This document shows positions 1 to 8,729 of a DNA stretch of 40,762 nucleotides, in pieces. Origin of the DNA: Gemmatimonadota bacterium (GTDB lineage Bacteria; Gemmatimonadota; Gemmatimonadetes; Longimicrobiales; Gaopeijiaceae); NCBI GenBank assembly GCA_016209885.1, contig JACQVF010000106.1, positions 1 to 40,762 on the forward strand. The letters run 5' to 3'. The notes under the pieces are model-generated. The model was not told the origin of the DNA and did no database searches. It saw nothing but the letters and a program-made list of their open reading frames with translations. Numbering within the stretch: the stretch's first letter is position 1; each line of letters begins with the position of its first letter. A program made the translations under genes and the position numbers.

Positions 1-2
1 CG

Positions 3-1799
3 CTGCACCGCACGGCGGAGTTCGATGGCTTGCACTATGTCGCCCGCCCGATCGCCATTTCGGGACCGTTACCACCCGGGTACCACCGCCTGACTCTGGA
101 GCCGCTGGACGGCGTCGCCTGCAGAGCGGTCGCGAGGCCCGTGGAGATGCTCCTCGTTTCGGCTCCACGGCGCCTGCACGATCCGTACGCGGAATCCGGC
201 AGAAAGGTGTGGGGCGCTTTCCTGCCGGCGTACGCGGTGCGTTCGGCCCGCAACTGGGGCTGTGGCGATCTCACGGACGTGGCGGAGCTCGGCCGCTGGA
301 TCGCCGCGCAGGGAGGGTCGCTGCTGGCCACGCTGCCGCTCCTGGCCAGCTACCTGGACGCGCCGTTCGATCCGAGCCCGTACGCTCCGGTGAGCCGCGT
401 GTTCTGGAACGAGCTCTACGTGGACGTGCGCCGCCTCCCGGAGCTCGAGGGTTGCGAAGGCGCGCGGAGGATCCTGGAATCCGAGGCCACGCGCCTCGAG
501 ATCGGCGCGCTCCGCGCCGGGTCCCTCGTGGACTACCGGCGACAGGCGCGGCTCAAGCGAACGCTGCTCCAGCCCCTCGCCCGCTGGTTCTTCGAGTCCG
601 GGCTCGAATCGGGTGGGGGACGGCGAGGCGAGGCGTTCCGGCGGTTCCTGGCCGAGCGTCCGGATGCCGAGAAATACGCCGCCTTCCGGGCCGCCGTCGA
701 GCGCCACGGCGGGGACTGGAGGGCGTGGCCGGCGAGGATGCGGGACGGTGCGCTGCACTCCGAAGACTATGACGAGGACGCCCGGCGCTATCACCTCTAC
801 GTTCAATGGGTCGCCGACGAACAGATGCGACGACTCGCTGAGGAGCTGGCGGCACACCATGTGCGCCTCTACCTCGACCTGCCCCTGGGTGTTCACCCCG
901 ACGGCTATGACGCCTGGCGCGAACGCGAGGGGTTCGTGGCGGGCGTCTCGGTCGGAGCACCGCCGGACCCGTTCTTCTCGAAGGGTCAGGACTGGGGCTT
1001 CGCACCGCCGCACCCGGAGCGCGAACGGGAGAGCGGCTACCGCTACACGATCCGCTGCCTGCGCCACCACCTGCGCTGCGCCGGCCTCCTGCGCATCGAT
1101 CACATCATGGGCCTGCACCGCCTCTTCTGGATCCCGCGTGGTGCGGGTGCCGCGAACGGGGTCTACGTGGGCTACCGCGCCGAGGAACAGTACGCGATCC
1201 TCGCCCTCGAGTCCGAGCGTCACCGTGCGCTGGTGGTCGGCGAGGACCTGGGGACGGTGCCGGCCGCGGTACGGGAGACCATGGAGCGCCACGGCGTCTA
1301 CCGCATGTTCGTGGTGCCGTTCGAGCTCGCACCGGACCAGGGGCGCGCGCTCCCGCAGCCGCCGGCGGCCGCGGTGGCCAGCCTCAACACCCACGACATG
1401 GCGACGTTCCGGGCGTTCTGGCAGGGACTGGACATCGCCGATCGCATGGAGCTCCGGCTGTTGGACACCCAGGGCGCACAGCGGGAGCGGCAGCACCGGG
1501 AGGCGCTTCGCGAGGCGCTCCTGGGCTTCCTCGCGGCCGCCGGCCTCACGCCGAGCGACCGGAGCCCGGAAGCCGTGCTCCGCGCCTGTCTCGCCTATCT
1601 CGCGAAGAGCGATGCGCGCGTTACGCTCCTGAGCCTCGAAGACCTGTGGGGCGAGACGCGGCCGCAGAACACGCCCGGCACGGGCGACGAACGGCCAAAC
1701 TGGCGCCGCAAAGCCGAGCGTTCGCTCGAGGACATGGCCCAGATGCCCGAAGTTGCCCAGATTCTCGGGGAGATAGGGCGACTCAGGAGCGAGTTCTGA
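3..1799 (+). CDS. malQ: 4-alpha-glucanotransferase (amylomaltase), 5' end missing
   Basis: GH77 enzyme that moves alpha-1,4-glucan segments between acceptors in maltodextrin and glycogen metabolism, in the cytoplasm. The reading frame is open from the first bases of the window with no start codon, so the gene begins upstream; 598 residues are visible. The three GH77 catalytic carboxylates can be read: Asp in [10 protein letters not shown] (codon at 1098), Glu in [10 protein letters not shown] (codon at 1242) and Asp in NTHDMATF (codon at 1395). The early motif NWGCGDLTD and the [11 protein letters not shown] segment are also typical of the family. The gene ends 8 bases before the glgB start, so the two are probably co-transcribed. 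Residues before the catalytic barrel suggest the longer MalQ form with an N-terminal extension, but most of that lies outside the window. Family assignment is firm. Confidence 0.93.
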   Translation: MHRTAEFDGLHYVARPIAISGPLPPGYHRLTLEPLDGVACRAVARPVEMLLVSAPRRLHDPYAESGRKVWGAFLPAYAVRSARNWGCGDLTDVAELGRWIAAQGGSLLATLPLLASYLDAPFDPSPYAPVSRVFWNELYVDVRRLPELEGCEGARRILESEATRLEIGALRAGSLVDYRRQARLKRTLLQPLARWFFESGLESGGGRRGEAFRRFLAERPDAEKYAAFRAAVERHGGDWRAWPARMRDGALHSEDYDEDARRYHLYVQWVADEQMRRLAEELAAHHVRLYLDLPLGVHPDGYDAWREREGFVAGVSVGAPPDPFFSKGQDWGFAPPHPERERESGYRYTIRCLRHHLRCAGLLRIDHIMGLHRLFWIPRGAGAANGVYVGYRAEEQYAILALESERHRALVVGEDLGTVPAAVRETMERHGVYRMFVVPFELAPDQGRALPQPPAAAVASLNTHDMATFRAFWQGLDIADRMELRLLDTQGAQRERQHREALREALLGFLAAAGLTPSDRSPEAVLRACLAYLAKSDARVTLLSLEDLWGETRPQNTPGTGDERPNWRRKAERSLEDMAQMPEVAQILGEIGRLRSEF

Positions 1800-1807
1800 G
1801 AGAGCGG

Positions 1808-3916
1808 ATGGACGAGCGGAAGACCGAAACCCCACGCAAGCAGGGGGAAGGCCCGGGGCCCGGCGAGCCTGACGGGACGCAGCCTGCCGCGGGGCCCCCG
1901 AGGGCGCAGCAGCGGGGCGCGCCCGGCGAGCCGGCCCGGGCCGGCGCCGTTCGCCACGACATCAGCCTGCTCACGGACGACGACCTCTACCTCTTCAACG
2001 AGGGCAGCCATTTCCGGCTTTATGAGAAGCTGGGAGCGCACCTGCTCCCGCCGGAGCGGGCGGACGGCGCCGCGGGCGTGTACTTCGCAGTCTGGGCACC
2101 GAACGCCGCAGCCGTCTCCGTCGTCGGCGACTTCAACGACTGGGGCCCCGGCCGCCACTCTCTCCGCCCTCGCGCGACCTCGGGCATCTGGGAAGGGTTC
2201 GTCCCCGGCGTCACCGCAGGGACGCGCTACAAGTACCACGTGCGGTCGCGCTTCGGGCGCTCTCGTGTCGCGAAGGCCGATCCGTTCGGCTTCCTGCACC
2301 AGACGCCTCCCGGCACCGCGTCGCTGGTCGCCTCGCTGGACTACGAATGGGGCGACGGCGGATGGATGGCCCACCGCGGCGAGGCGCAGGCCCTGCGTTC
2401 ACCCGTGGCGATCTACGAGGTGCATCTGGGCTCGTGGCGCCGCGTGCCCGAGGAGGGCGACCGCCCGTTGACCTACCGGGGAACCGCGCCACTTCTGGCC
2501 GACTATGTGGAGGAGATGGGCTTCACCCACGTGGAGTTCCTGCCGGTCATGGAGCACCCCTTCTATGGCTCCTGGGGTTATCAGATCACCGGCTACTTCG
2601 CGCCGACGAGCCGCTACGGCGGCCCGCAGGATCTCATGTACCTCGTGGACTACCTTCACCGCCGCGGCATCGGCGTCATCCTGGACTGGGTGCCCTCCCA
2701 CTTCCCCGCGGATGAGCACGGGCTCGGCCTCTTCGACGGCACGCACCTCTACGAGCATGCGGACCCGCGGCTCGGTTTCCACCCGGACTGGAACAGCTTC
2801 ATCTTCAACTACGGACGCCATGAGGTTCGCAGCTTCCTCGTGAGCAGCGCTATCTTCTGGCTCCACCACTATCACGCCGACGGGCTCCGCGTCGACGCGG
2901 TCGCCTCCATGCTCTACCGCGACTACTCGCGGCGTGACGGCGAGTGGATCCCCAACGAGTTCGGCGGGCGCGAGAACCTCGAGGCGCTCGGGCTCCTGCG
3001 CCGTCTCAACGAGGAGGTCTACCGGAGCTTCCCCGCCGTGCAGACGATCGCCGAGGAATCCACGGCGTGGCCCATGGTCTCCCGGCCCACCCATGTGGGC
3101 GGACTCGGGTTCGGACTCAAGTGGGACATGGGGTGGATGCACGATACGCTCGCGTACCTGGCGCACGACCCGATCCACCGCAGCTACCACCACAACGAGC
3201 TCAGCTTCCGGATGGTCTACGCGTTCAACGAGAACTTCGTGCTCCCCCTCTCCCACGACGAAGTCGTCCACGGCAAGGGCTCGCTCCTCGCCAAGATGCC
3301 CGGCGACGAGTGGCAGAAATGTGCGAACCTGCGGCTGCTCCTCGCGTACATGTACACCCAGCCCGGCAAGAAGCTGCTGTTCATGGGCGGAGAGTTCGCC
3401 CAGGGGCAGGAGTGGAACCACGACCGCAGCTTCGACTGGCACCTGCTGGACCAGCCGCGGCACGCGAGCATGCGGCGGCTCGTCCACGACCTGAACGACC
3501 TCTACCGCGCCGAGCCTGCGCTCTACGAGCTCGACTGCGAGCCGGCGGGCTTCGAGTGGGTCGACTGCCACGACGCGACGAACAGTGTGCTTTCGTTCCT
3601 ACGCAAGGGGCGCAACCCCGACGATCTCATCCTCGCCGTGTGCAATTTCACGCCGGTACCCAGGTGGAACTACCGAGTCGGAGTCCCCAGGGGCGGCATC
3701 TGGCACGAGATCCTGAACACGGATGCGAAGCCCTACGGAGGCAGCGGCTTGGGGAACCTGGGTGCCGTGGAGGCCGCACCCATCCCGTTCCACGGGCGGT
3801 ACCACTCCCTCATGCTGCTTCTGCCGCCCCTCGCGTGCCTGGTCCTCAAGAGCGAAGCGACGGGCGATTCCAGAGTCGGGATTCGCGAGGGGCGTGACAG
3901 GATCGCACGTCAGTGA
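1808..3916 (+). CDS. glgB: 1,4-alpha-glucan branching enzyme
   Basis: Makes the alpha-1,6 branches of glycogen. The 702-residue protein has a variable, Gly/Pro-rich N-terminus (about 1-55), a CBM48 domain (about 65-170, with [18 protein letters not shown]), the GH13 barrel and a C-terminal beta domain. Catalytic residues align with the E. coli enzyme in spacing: nucleophile Asp363 (GLRVDAVAS), acid/base Glu416 (AEEST) and Asp484 ([10 protein letters not shown]). The frame is open further upstream, inside malQ, but the ATG at 1808 just after the malQ stop gives the usual family length and is chosen as start. Context (malQ before, GH57 after) supports a glycogen synthesis and turnover operon. 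No glgA, glgC or glgP is visible here. Confidence 0.95.
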   Translation: MDERKTETPRKQGEGPGPGEPDGTQPAAGPPRAQQRGAPGEPARAGAVRHDISLLTDDDLYLFNEGSHFRLYEKLGAHLLPPERADGAAGVYFAVWAPNAAAVSVVGDFNDWGPGRHSLRPRATSGIWEGFVPGVTAGTRYKYHVRSRFGRSRVAKADPFGFLHQTPPGTASLVASLDYEWGDGGWMAHRGEAQALRSPVAIYEVHLGSWRRVPEEGDRPLTYRGTAPLLADYVEEMGFTHVEFLPVMEHPFYGSWGYQITGYFAPTSRYGGPQDLMYLVDYLHRRGIGVILDWVPSHFPADEHGLGLFDGTHLYEHADPRLGFHPDWNSFIFNYGRHEVRSFLVSSAIFWLHHYHADGLRVDAVASMLYRDYSRRDGEWIPNEFGGRENLEALGLLRRLNEEVYRSFPAVQTIAEESTAWPMVSRPTHVGGLGFGLKWDMGWMHDTLAYLAHDPIHRSYHHNELSFRMVYAFNENFVLPLSHDEVVHGKGSLLAKMPGDEWQKCANLRLLLAYMYTQPGKKLLFMGGEFAQGQEWNHDRSFDWHLLDQPRHASMRRLVHDLNDLYRAEPALYELDCEPAGFEWVDCHDATNSVLSFLRKGRNPDDLILAVCNFTPVPRWNYRVGVPRGGIWHEILNTDAKPYGGSGLGNLGAVEAAPIPFHGRYHSLMLLLPPLACLVLKSEATGDSRVGIREGRDRIARQ

Positions 3917-3989
3917 CCGCCGATCGTTCATCGCCATCGCTGATGGCTGATCGCCAGTCGTTGATCCCGAATCGCTACGACAAGCGACA

Positions 3990-5897
3990 ATGACGCAACG
4001 GTACGTGTGCATCCATGGGCATTTCTACCAGCCGCCGCGGGAGAATCCGTGGGTCGAGGCCGTGGGCATCGAGGAATCCGCTCGACCCCACCGGAACTGG
4101 AACGAGCGGATCGCCGCCGAGTGCTACGCGCCGAATGCGGCCGCGCCGATCCTGGACGAAAACGGGCAGGTGGGCCGGACGATCAACAACTACGCTCGCA
4201 TCAGCTTCAACGTGGGGCCGACGCTCTTCACATGGCTCGAGGAGGAAGCGCCGCAGACCTATCGCGCCATCCTGGACGCGGACCGCAAGAGCCGCACGCG
4301 CTACTCGGGACACGGCTCGGCCATCGCTCAAGCGTACAATCACATGATTCTGCCGCTGGCGAACCGGCGCGACAAGCGAACCCAGGTGATCTGGGGGATT
4401 CGCGACTTCGAGCGCCGGTTCGGACGCCCGCCCGAAGGGATGTGGCTCCCCGAGACCGCCGTCGACCTGGAGACCCTCGCGGTGCTCGCGGAGGCCGGAA
4501 TCCGGTTCACGATCCTCGCGCCGCACCAGGCCCGCCGCCTGCGCACGGCCGGCTCCCGCGACTGGCAGCAGATCGGTCCGGGCGGAATCGAACCGCGCGC
4601 GGCGTACCGCCACCCGCTCCCGGCGGGGCGGAGCATTGCCCTCTTCTTCTACGACGCAGCGATCTCGAACGCCATCTCCTTCGAGGCGCTGCTTCGCAGT
4701 GGCGACGCCCTCGCCGGGCGCCTGCTCTCGGGGTTCGTCGACGACGTGGGCGGCGCCCAGCTCGTCCATGTGGCCACGGACGGCGAGACGTACGGGCACC
4801 ATCACCGGCACGGGGAGATGGCCCTGGCGTACGCCCTCGAGCGGATCGAAGCGAGCGGCTACGCGCGGCTCACGAACTACGGCGAGTTCCTCGAGAGGCA
4901 TCCCCCAGTGCACGAGGTGGAGATCCGGGAGAATACATCCTGGAGCTGCGTTCACGGCATCGAGCGCTGGCGGAGCGACTGCGGCTGCCACACGGGCGGA
5001 CAGCGCGCATGGAAGCAGGCGTGGCGCGCTCCCTTGCGCCAGAGCCTCGACTGGCTGCGCGATACCCTCGCCCACCGATACGAGGCGGAGGCCAGCACGC
5101 TGCTCCAGGATCCGTGGGTAGCGCGCGACGACTACATCGCCGTGATCCTCGACCGCTCACCCGAGAGCGTGCGGAGGTTCTTCGCGGAGCACGCGGCGCG
5201 ACCGCTCGATGAGGCTCAGCAGGTGCGGGCGCTCAAGCTCCTGGAGATGCAGCGCCACGCCATGCTCATGTATACGAGCTGCGGCTGGTTCTTCCACGAT
5301 CTCGCGGGAATCGAGACCCTTCAGGTGCTCGAGTACGCCGCGCGCGCGGTCGAGCTCGCGGACGAATTGTTCGGGCCGGGCATCGAGGCCGGGCTGACGG
5401 AGCGTCTGGCCAAGGCTCACAGCAACCGCAAGGAGAGGGGCGACGGACGCCGCATCTACCTGGAGCTCGTCAAGCCCGTGGCGGTAGATGCAGCGCGCGT
5501 TGCGGGTCACTACGCGGTCGGCTGCCTGGTCCAGCCGTGCCCCGAGCGCACGAAAATCTACGCGTACGCCGTCGAGCGCCTGGACCACGAGCTCCTCCGC
5601 GCGAAGACGGCGGATCTGCTCGTGGGCGCCGTGCGCGTCACGTCGCGCCTGACCCTCGAGTCGCGGGCCCTCAGTTTTGCCGTCCTGGATCTCCGGGACG
5701 GCCGACTCGCCGGCGGCATCCGGGACTACCCGGGCGATCGTGCACACGAGGCCACCGCCCGGGAGCTCGCGCAGGCCTTCCAGAACAGGGACTACGCGTC
5801 CATCGTGCGGCTGCTCCAGCGCGACTTCCCGGATTCCAGGGGCGCGCTACGCCCGCTCTCCGTCCGCGAGCTCTCCAAGGAGCCGGCGCCCCCGTAA
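3990..5897 (+). CDS. GH57 family glycoside hydrolase with DUF3536-like C-terminal part
   Basis: Predicted cytoplasmic alpha-glucan-active enzyme of glycoside hydrolase family 57, 635 residues, no signal peptide. The N-terminal GH57 barrel shows HGHFYQPPRENPW (9-21), GMWLPETAVDLETLAVLAE, and TDGETYGHHHRHGEMALAY, which carries conserved acidic and His residues. The C-terminal third is helical and resembles DUF3536, which often accompanies this GH57 subtype. As I recall the DUF3536 subtype it is often longer (around 800 residues), so this copy may be short at the C-terminus; the other frames after 5897 do not obviously continue it. It lies 73 bases after glgB on the same strand, and the spacer holds a 6-bp hairpin (3933-3947) without a T-tract. 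Exact reaction (amylase, branching or debranching-like) cannot be read from sequence. Confidence 0.85.
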   Translation: MTQRYVCIHGHFYQPPRENPWVEAVGIEESARPHRNWNERIAAECYAPNAAAPILDENGQVGRTINNYARISFNVGPTLFTWLEEEAPQTYRAILDADRKSRTRYSGHGSAIAQAYNHMILPLANRRDKRTQVIWGIRDFERRFGRPPEGMWLPETAVDLETLAVLAEAGIRFTILAPHQARRLRTAGSRDWQQIGPGGIEPRAAYRHPLPAGRSIALFFYDAAISNAISFEALLRSGDALAGRLLSGFVDDVGGAQLVHVATDGETYGHHHRHGEMALAYALERIEASGYARLTNYGEFLERHPPVHEVEIRENTSWSCVHGIERWRSDCGCHTGGQRAWKQAWRAPLRQSLDWLRDTLAHRYEAEASTLLQDPWVARDDYIAVILDRSPESVRRFFAEHAARPLDEAQQVRALKLLEMQRHAMLMYTSCGWFFHDLAGIETLQVLEYAARAVELADELFGPGIEAGLTERLAKAHSNRKERGDGRRIYLELVKPVAVDAARVAGHYAVGCLVQPCPERTKIYAYAVERLDHELLRAKTADLLVGAVRVTSRLTLESRALSFAVLDLRDGRLAGGIRDYPGDRAHEATARELAQAFQNRDYASIVRLLQRDFPDSRGALRPLSVRELSKEPAPP

Positions 5898-5957
5898 CCG
5901 GTCGCTGAAGAGCGGCAGTGCGTCGGGACGAGGGCGCAACGCGACGCTCAGCGCCCT

Positions 5958-6638
5958 TCACCTCGCGTTGGGAGCCCGCATGACCGCCCGCCGCAGCTCC
6001 GCGATCGCGGCGGCGATCCCATCCGGGTGACGGAACACGGAGGAACCTGCGACCAGTACCGTGGCCCCGGCGTCCACCACCTCGTGCGCGACCCGGGCGT
6101 CGATCCCGCCGTCCACCTCGAGCTCGACCCTAGCGTCGCTCGGAATGTGACCCACGAGCTCCCGCGCCCGCCGGACCTTCGCCGAGCTCGTTGGAATGTA
6201 CGCCTGGCCGCCGAACCCCGGGTTCACGGTCATGATCAGCACGAGGTCCACGTAGGGGAGGATGTCGGCCAGGACCTCGGCGGGCGTCGCCGGATTCAGG
6301 GCCACGCCGGGGCTTGCACCCAGCATCCGCACCTGCTCGACTACGCGGTGAAGGTGCGGACACGCCTCCTGGTGCACGGTGATGCGATCGGCGCCCGCGC
6401 TCACGAACGCCTCCACATAGCGATCCGGCGCCGCGATCATGAGATGGACGTCCAGCGGAAGCCGTGTAGCGCGCCGCGCCGCCTCCACGATGAGGGGACC
6501 TACCGTGATGTTCGGCACGAAGTGCCCATCCATCACGTCGACATGGATCCAGTCGGCACCGGCCGCCTCGCAGGCTGCAAGCTGCTTCGCCAGGCACCCG
6601 AAGTCCGCGGACAGGATGGAGGGCGCAATCTTGGCCAT
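5958..6638 (-). CDS. rpe: ribulose-phosphate 3-epimerase
   Basis: Interconverts D-ribulose 5-phosphate and D-xylulose 5-phosphate in the pentose phosphate pathway. The 226-residue protein has the normal TIM-barrel length and motifs: IAPSILSADF, WIHVDVMDGHFVPN (metal-binding His and Asp), LDVHLM, MTVNPGFGGQ, and VDGGI near the C-terminus. The ATG at 6638 shares one base with the rpiA stop (TGATG arrangement); a GTG one codon upstream (6641) would overlap it by four bases. Either way translation is probably coupled to rpiA. It is the last gene of the fbaB-rpiA-rpe run and converges with the GH57 gene; the 60-base gap between them shows no clear terminator. Confidence 0.95.
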   Translation of the reverse strand: MAKIAPSILSADFGCLAKQLAACEAAGADWIHVDVMDGHFVPNITVGPLIVEAARRATRLPLDVHLMIAAPDRYVEAFVSAGADRITVHQEACPHLHRVVEQVRMLGASPGVALNPATPAEVLADILPYVDLVLIMTVNPGFGGQAYIPTSSAKVRRARELVGHIPSDARVELEVDGGIDARVAHEVVDAGATVLVAGSSVFRHPDGIAAAIAELRRAVMRAPNAR

Positions 6639-7357
6639 CACGCCGTACCCCTCATGGGCTTCATCGTCCGCACGCCTTCGCTCGCCGCCACGATCACCTC
6701 GTCCGCCAGCCCGAGGAAGAGTCCAGACTCGATGATGCCCACCCGCTCACGCAGCGCCCGCTCGAGCTTCACCGGCTCCGTGATCCCCTGCGGGAAGTGG
6801 CAATCCAGGATGTAGTGCCCGCTGTCCGTGTGAAACGCTTCGCCATGGTTCCATGTGCGCAGCACCGGCTGCGCCCCCAAGCTGTCCAGAAACGGAAGAT
6901 GAAGGGACCAGCCGAAAGGAACGACCTCGAGAGGAAGCGGCGATCGCGTGCCCAGGCAGCGAACGAGCTTGCGCTCATCCGCGATGATGACAAGGTGGTT
7001 GGACGCACACGCCACGATCTTCTCCCGCAGCAGCGCCCCTCCCATGCCCTTGATCATGTTCAGGTCGGGATCCACCTCATCGGCGCCGTCCACGGTGACA
7101 TCGAGGATCGGCTCGTCCTCCAGCGTCGCCAGCGGGATCCCGTGCTGGCGCGCGCTCGCCGCCGTACGATCCGATGTGGGGATGCCCACCACGTCCTTGA
7201 GCTCACCCCGACGCAGCCGCTCGCCCAGGATCCCCAGGAAATGGGCCACCGTGGTCCCGGTGCCGAGGCCGATCACCAGCCCGTCGCGGATGCGTTCCGC
7301 GGCGTGCAGCGCCGCCTGCCGCTTGAGCGCCTCGACGTCGGATAGCGGAAGTGCCAC
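6638..7357 (-). CDS. rpiA: ribose-5-phosphate isomerase A
   Basis: Interconverts ribose 5-phosphate and ribulose 5-phosphate. The 239-residue protein has the full family pattern: GLGTGTTVAHF (phosphate loop), IPTSDRTA, DGADEVDPDLNMIKGMGGALLREKIVA with the catalytic acidic residues and Lys, and a C-terminal half with DCHFP and GIIESGLFLG. The GTG at 7357 is preceded by GAGG and lies 9 bases after the fbaB stop, so this is one transcript with fbaB and rpe. The set supplies ribose phosphate and, through the non-oxidative pentose pathway, erythrose 4-phosphate, which the divergent aroF product consumes. Confidence 0.96.
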   Translation of the reverse strand: MALPLSDVEALKRQAALHAAERIRDGLVIGLGTGTTVAHFLGILGERLRRGELKDVVGIPTSDRTAASARQHGIPLATLEDEPILDVTVDGADEVDPDLNMIKGMGGALLREKIVACASNHLVIIADERKLVRCLGTRSPLPLEVVPFGWSLHLPFLDSLGAQPVLRTWNHGEAFHTDSGHYILDCHFPQGITEPVKLERALRERVGIIESGLFLGLADEVIVAASEGVRTMKPMRGTA

Positions 7358-7366
7358 GGCCGCGCC

Positions 7367-8308
7367 TCACGCCGGGAACTGACGCAGAATGTCCTTCACC
7401 TTCTCGGTGATCTCGAGCGCTTCGCCGTGCGGCCGCTGCCACATATTCCGCCCGAAGATGATCCCCGTTGCCCCCGCCTCCATCGACAGCCGCACACGCG
7501 CGAGCAACTCCTCATCGCTCACCTTGCCGCCGCCGCTCACCAGCACCATCGCCCGGCCGGCCGACTCGATGACGCGCCGCATCGCATCCTCGTACGTGAA
7601 GTCTAGCTGCGCGTACGCTTCCGGTTGTCGCTCGTCCCTCTCCGTGTGCCGCGGCACGTTGAGCTTGATGACGTCCGCGCCCAGCTCGAGGGCCGCGCGC
7701 GCCGCGTAATCCACGGCGTACAGCGAGTCGCGACCCCCCTTCCTCTCAACGTCGCGGCCCCGCGGGTACGACCAGATCACCAGGGGCATGTTATACCGGT
7801 CACAACGCTCGCGGACGTCCAGAAGCTGACGCAAATCCTCATCCTGGCGAGGCGAACCCACGTACAGCGTGTAGCCCACCGCATCCGCCCCCAGCGCCAC
7901 GGCGTCCTCCACCGTGGCTGTCAGGGCCGACAGCGGGCTGTCCTCCGGCGGGATCTGCGTCTTCCCGTTGACCTTGAGGATGAGCGGTACCTTGCCCGCG
8001 TAGCGGGCCAGGTACCTGCGCGCAAGCCCGTAGTGGCAGGCGATGGCGTTGTAGCCACCCTCGTAGGCCAGCCGCCACTGGAACTCCGGATCCTTGGCCG
8101 CAGGGTTGGGGAAGAAGTCGACGGGCCCGTGCTCGAGCCCCTGGTCGATGGGGAGCGCGAGCAGCGTTCCGTTCCGCGCGCCCCTTTCGTAAAGCAGCCG
8201 GTAGAGGCGCACCCGCTTGCCCAGCGGCAGATCCAGCCCGTCCAGCGTCGGCCGGCGCACCCCCACCTCCGCCCGCGCCTCCGCCGCCATGGTCCCGTCG
8301 GGTGTCAT
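7367..8308 (-). CDS. fbaB: class I (DhnA/FbaB-type) fructose-bisphosphate aldolase
   Basis: 313-residue Schiff-base aldolase of the DhnA/FbaB family, cytoplasmic. Seen in sequence: ALPIDQGLEHGPVDFF near the N-terminus, PLILKVNGKT, GADVIKLNVP (candidate Schiff-base Lys), VLVSGGGKVSDEEL and GIIFGRNMWQRPHGEAL (phosphate-binding C-terminal loops). The frame runs further upstream to 8524, but the ATG at 8308 has a good GGAGGAG ribosome site 6-7 bases before it and gives the family length, so the longer start is rejected. First gene of fbaB-rpiA-rpe. Upstream on this strand a TACAAT hexamer (8500-8505) could be a -10 box, with no convincing -35. The same fold includes ADH synthase and LsrF-type aldolases; the rpiA/rpe context favours fructose-bisphosphate aldolase. 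Confidence 0.87.
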   Translation of the reverse strand: MTPDGTMAAEARAEVGVRRPTLDGLDLPLGKRVRLYRLLYERGARNGTLLALPIDQGLEHGPVDFFPNPAAKDPEFQWRLAYEGGYNAIACHYGLARRYLARYAGKVPLILKVNGKTQIPPEDSPLSALTATVEDAVALGADAVGYTLYVGSPRQDEDLRQLLDVRERCDRYNMPLVIWSYPRGRDVERKGGRDSLYAVDYAARAALELGADVIKLNVPRHTERDERQPEAYAQLDFTYEDAMRRVIESAGRAMVLVSGGGKVSDEELLARVRLSMEAGATGIIFGRNMWQRPHGEALEITEKVKDILRQFPA

Positions 8309-8517
8309 CGCATTCTCCTCCGCTGGCGGGCGGCGCCCCGGACCCCCGGCCCCCGGCGCCGGGCGTGAGGCCGGCGCACCTACCCACCTGCCGTTCCGTG
8401 CGTCGAGCTCCTCTCGGTTCCGGCCGGCCCACGACGCCCACGACGAATGTAGGACTCCCCTTGAGGCCGAGCCAGGGAACGGGACGCGGGCGCCGCCCGA
8501 TTGTAGCCATCGGGGGG

Positions 8518-8546
8518 TTGACAACGGATCCGCTCCCCTTAATTAT
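8518..8546 (+). promoter_or_regulatory. sigma70-type promoter of the aroF-pheA leader
   Basis: A perfect TTGACA (8518-8523), a 17-base spacer, then AATTAT (8541-8546, four of six matches to TATAAT) inside the only AT-rich patch of the region. Transcription should start about 8551-8554, at or within three bases of the leader-peptide ATG (8554), so the transcript would be leaderless or nearly so. There is no Shine-Dalgarno sequence before that ATG, which fits. Confidence 0.72.
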
Positions 8547-8553
8547 TCTGGCC

Positions 8554-8631
8554 ATGCGCCAGAGGCATTGCTTCAGCTTCTACTTTTACTTCGGCTGCCC
8601 GACCGGGGGCCGGGAGGACTGGCGTATCTAG
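8554..8631 (+). CDS. aromatic leader peptide of the aroF-pheA attenuator
   Basis: A 25-codon ORF starting with ATG and ending with TAG. Residues 7-13 are F-S-F-Y-F-Y-F: six of seven codons are Phe or Tyr, coded TTC/TTT/TAC. The rest of the peptide is unremarkable (MRQRHC before, then GCPTGGREDWRI). It starts at the predicted transcription start and is followed 33 bases later by an intrinsic terminator, then by aroF and pheA, whose pathway ends in these amino acids. This is the layout of pheA- and trp-type leader peptides: ribosome stalling at Phe/Tyr codons under shortage would prevent terminator formation. Its job is regulatory; the peptide itself is probably degraded. Expression is not proven, but codon content, position and downstream hairpin agree. 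Confidence 0.8.
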   Translation: MRQRHCFSFYFYFGCPTGGREDWRI

Positions 8632-8698
8632 GCAAGGCTGGACAAAACCACTAGAGTTCGCCACGAACCGCGGCGCCCGACGAGGGTAGCCGCGGTTC
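8592..8698 (+). promoter_or_regulatory. transcription attenuator with alternative RNA pairings
   Basis: By eye, four segments can pair as in classical attenuators. Segment 1 (8592-8599, CGGCTGCC, codons 13-16 of the leader) can pair with segment 2 (8604-8612, CGGGGGCCG). Segment 2 can instead pair with segment 3 (8671-8679, CGGCGCCCG; eight pairs around one G-G mismatch). Segment 3 lies in the left arm and loop of the terminator hairpin whose right arm is segment 4 (8689-8698). A ribosome stalled on the Phe/Tyr codons would cover segment 1, free segment 2 to hold segment 3, and let transcription continue into aroF. A further competing pairing exists between 8592-8600 and 8684-8692 (one G-U). 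Folding energies were not computed. Confidence 0.6.
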
Positions 8699-8708
8699 TT
8701 TGTTTGTT
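8665..8708 (+). terminator. intrinsic terminator in the aroF leader
   Basis: Perfect 10-bp stem GAACCGCGGC (8665-8674) / GCCGCGGTTC (8689-8698). The loop can add CCC/GGG (8676-8678 / 8684-8686). It is followed directly by TTTGTTTGTT (8699-8708). It stands between the leader-peptide stop and the aroF ribosome site, the position expected for an attenuator terminator. Confidence 0.85.
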
Positions 8709-8729
8709 CCACAGGCCAGCGAGGAGGCT

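Noticed and set aside
69..1835. 588-codon frame on the - strand opposite malQ
   Set aside because: Runs antisense through a clear GH77 gene, has no family resemblance and is Arg/Val/His-rich as expected for a GC-rich shadow.
2399..3571. 390-codon frame opposite glgB
   Set aside because: Shadow of a certain branching enzyme; composition (Val/Glu/His-rich) typical of the antisense frame.
3917..3989. GCCATC-GCT-GATGGC hairpin between glgB and the GH57 gene, considered as a terminator
   Set aside because: Only 6 bp and no T-run; recurrent TGATCGCC/ATCG words look like simple local duplication.
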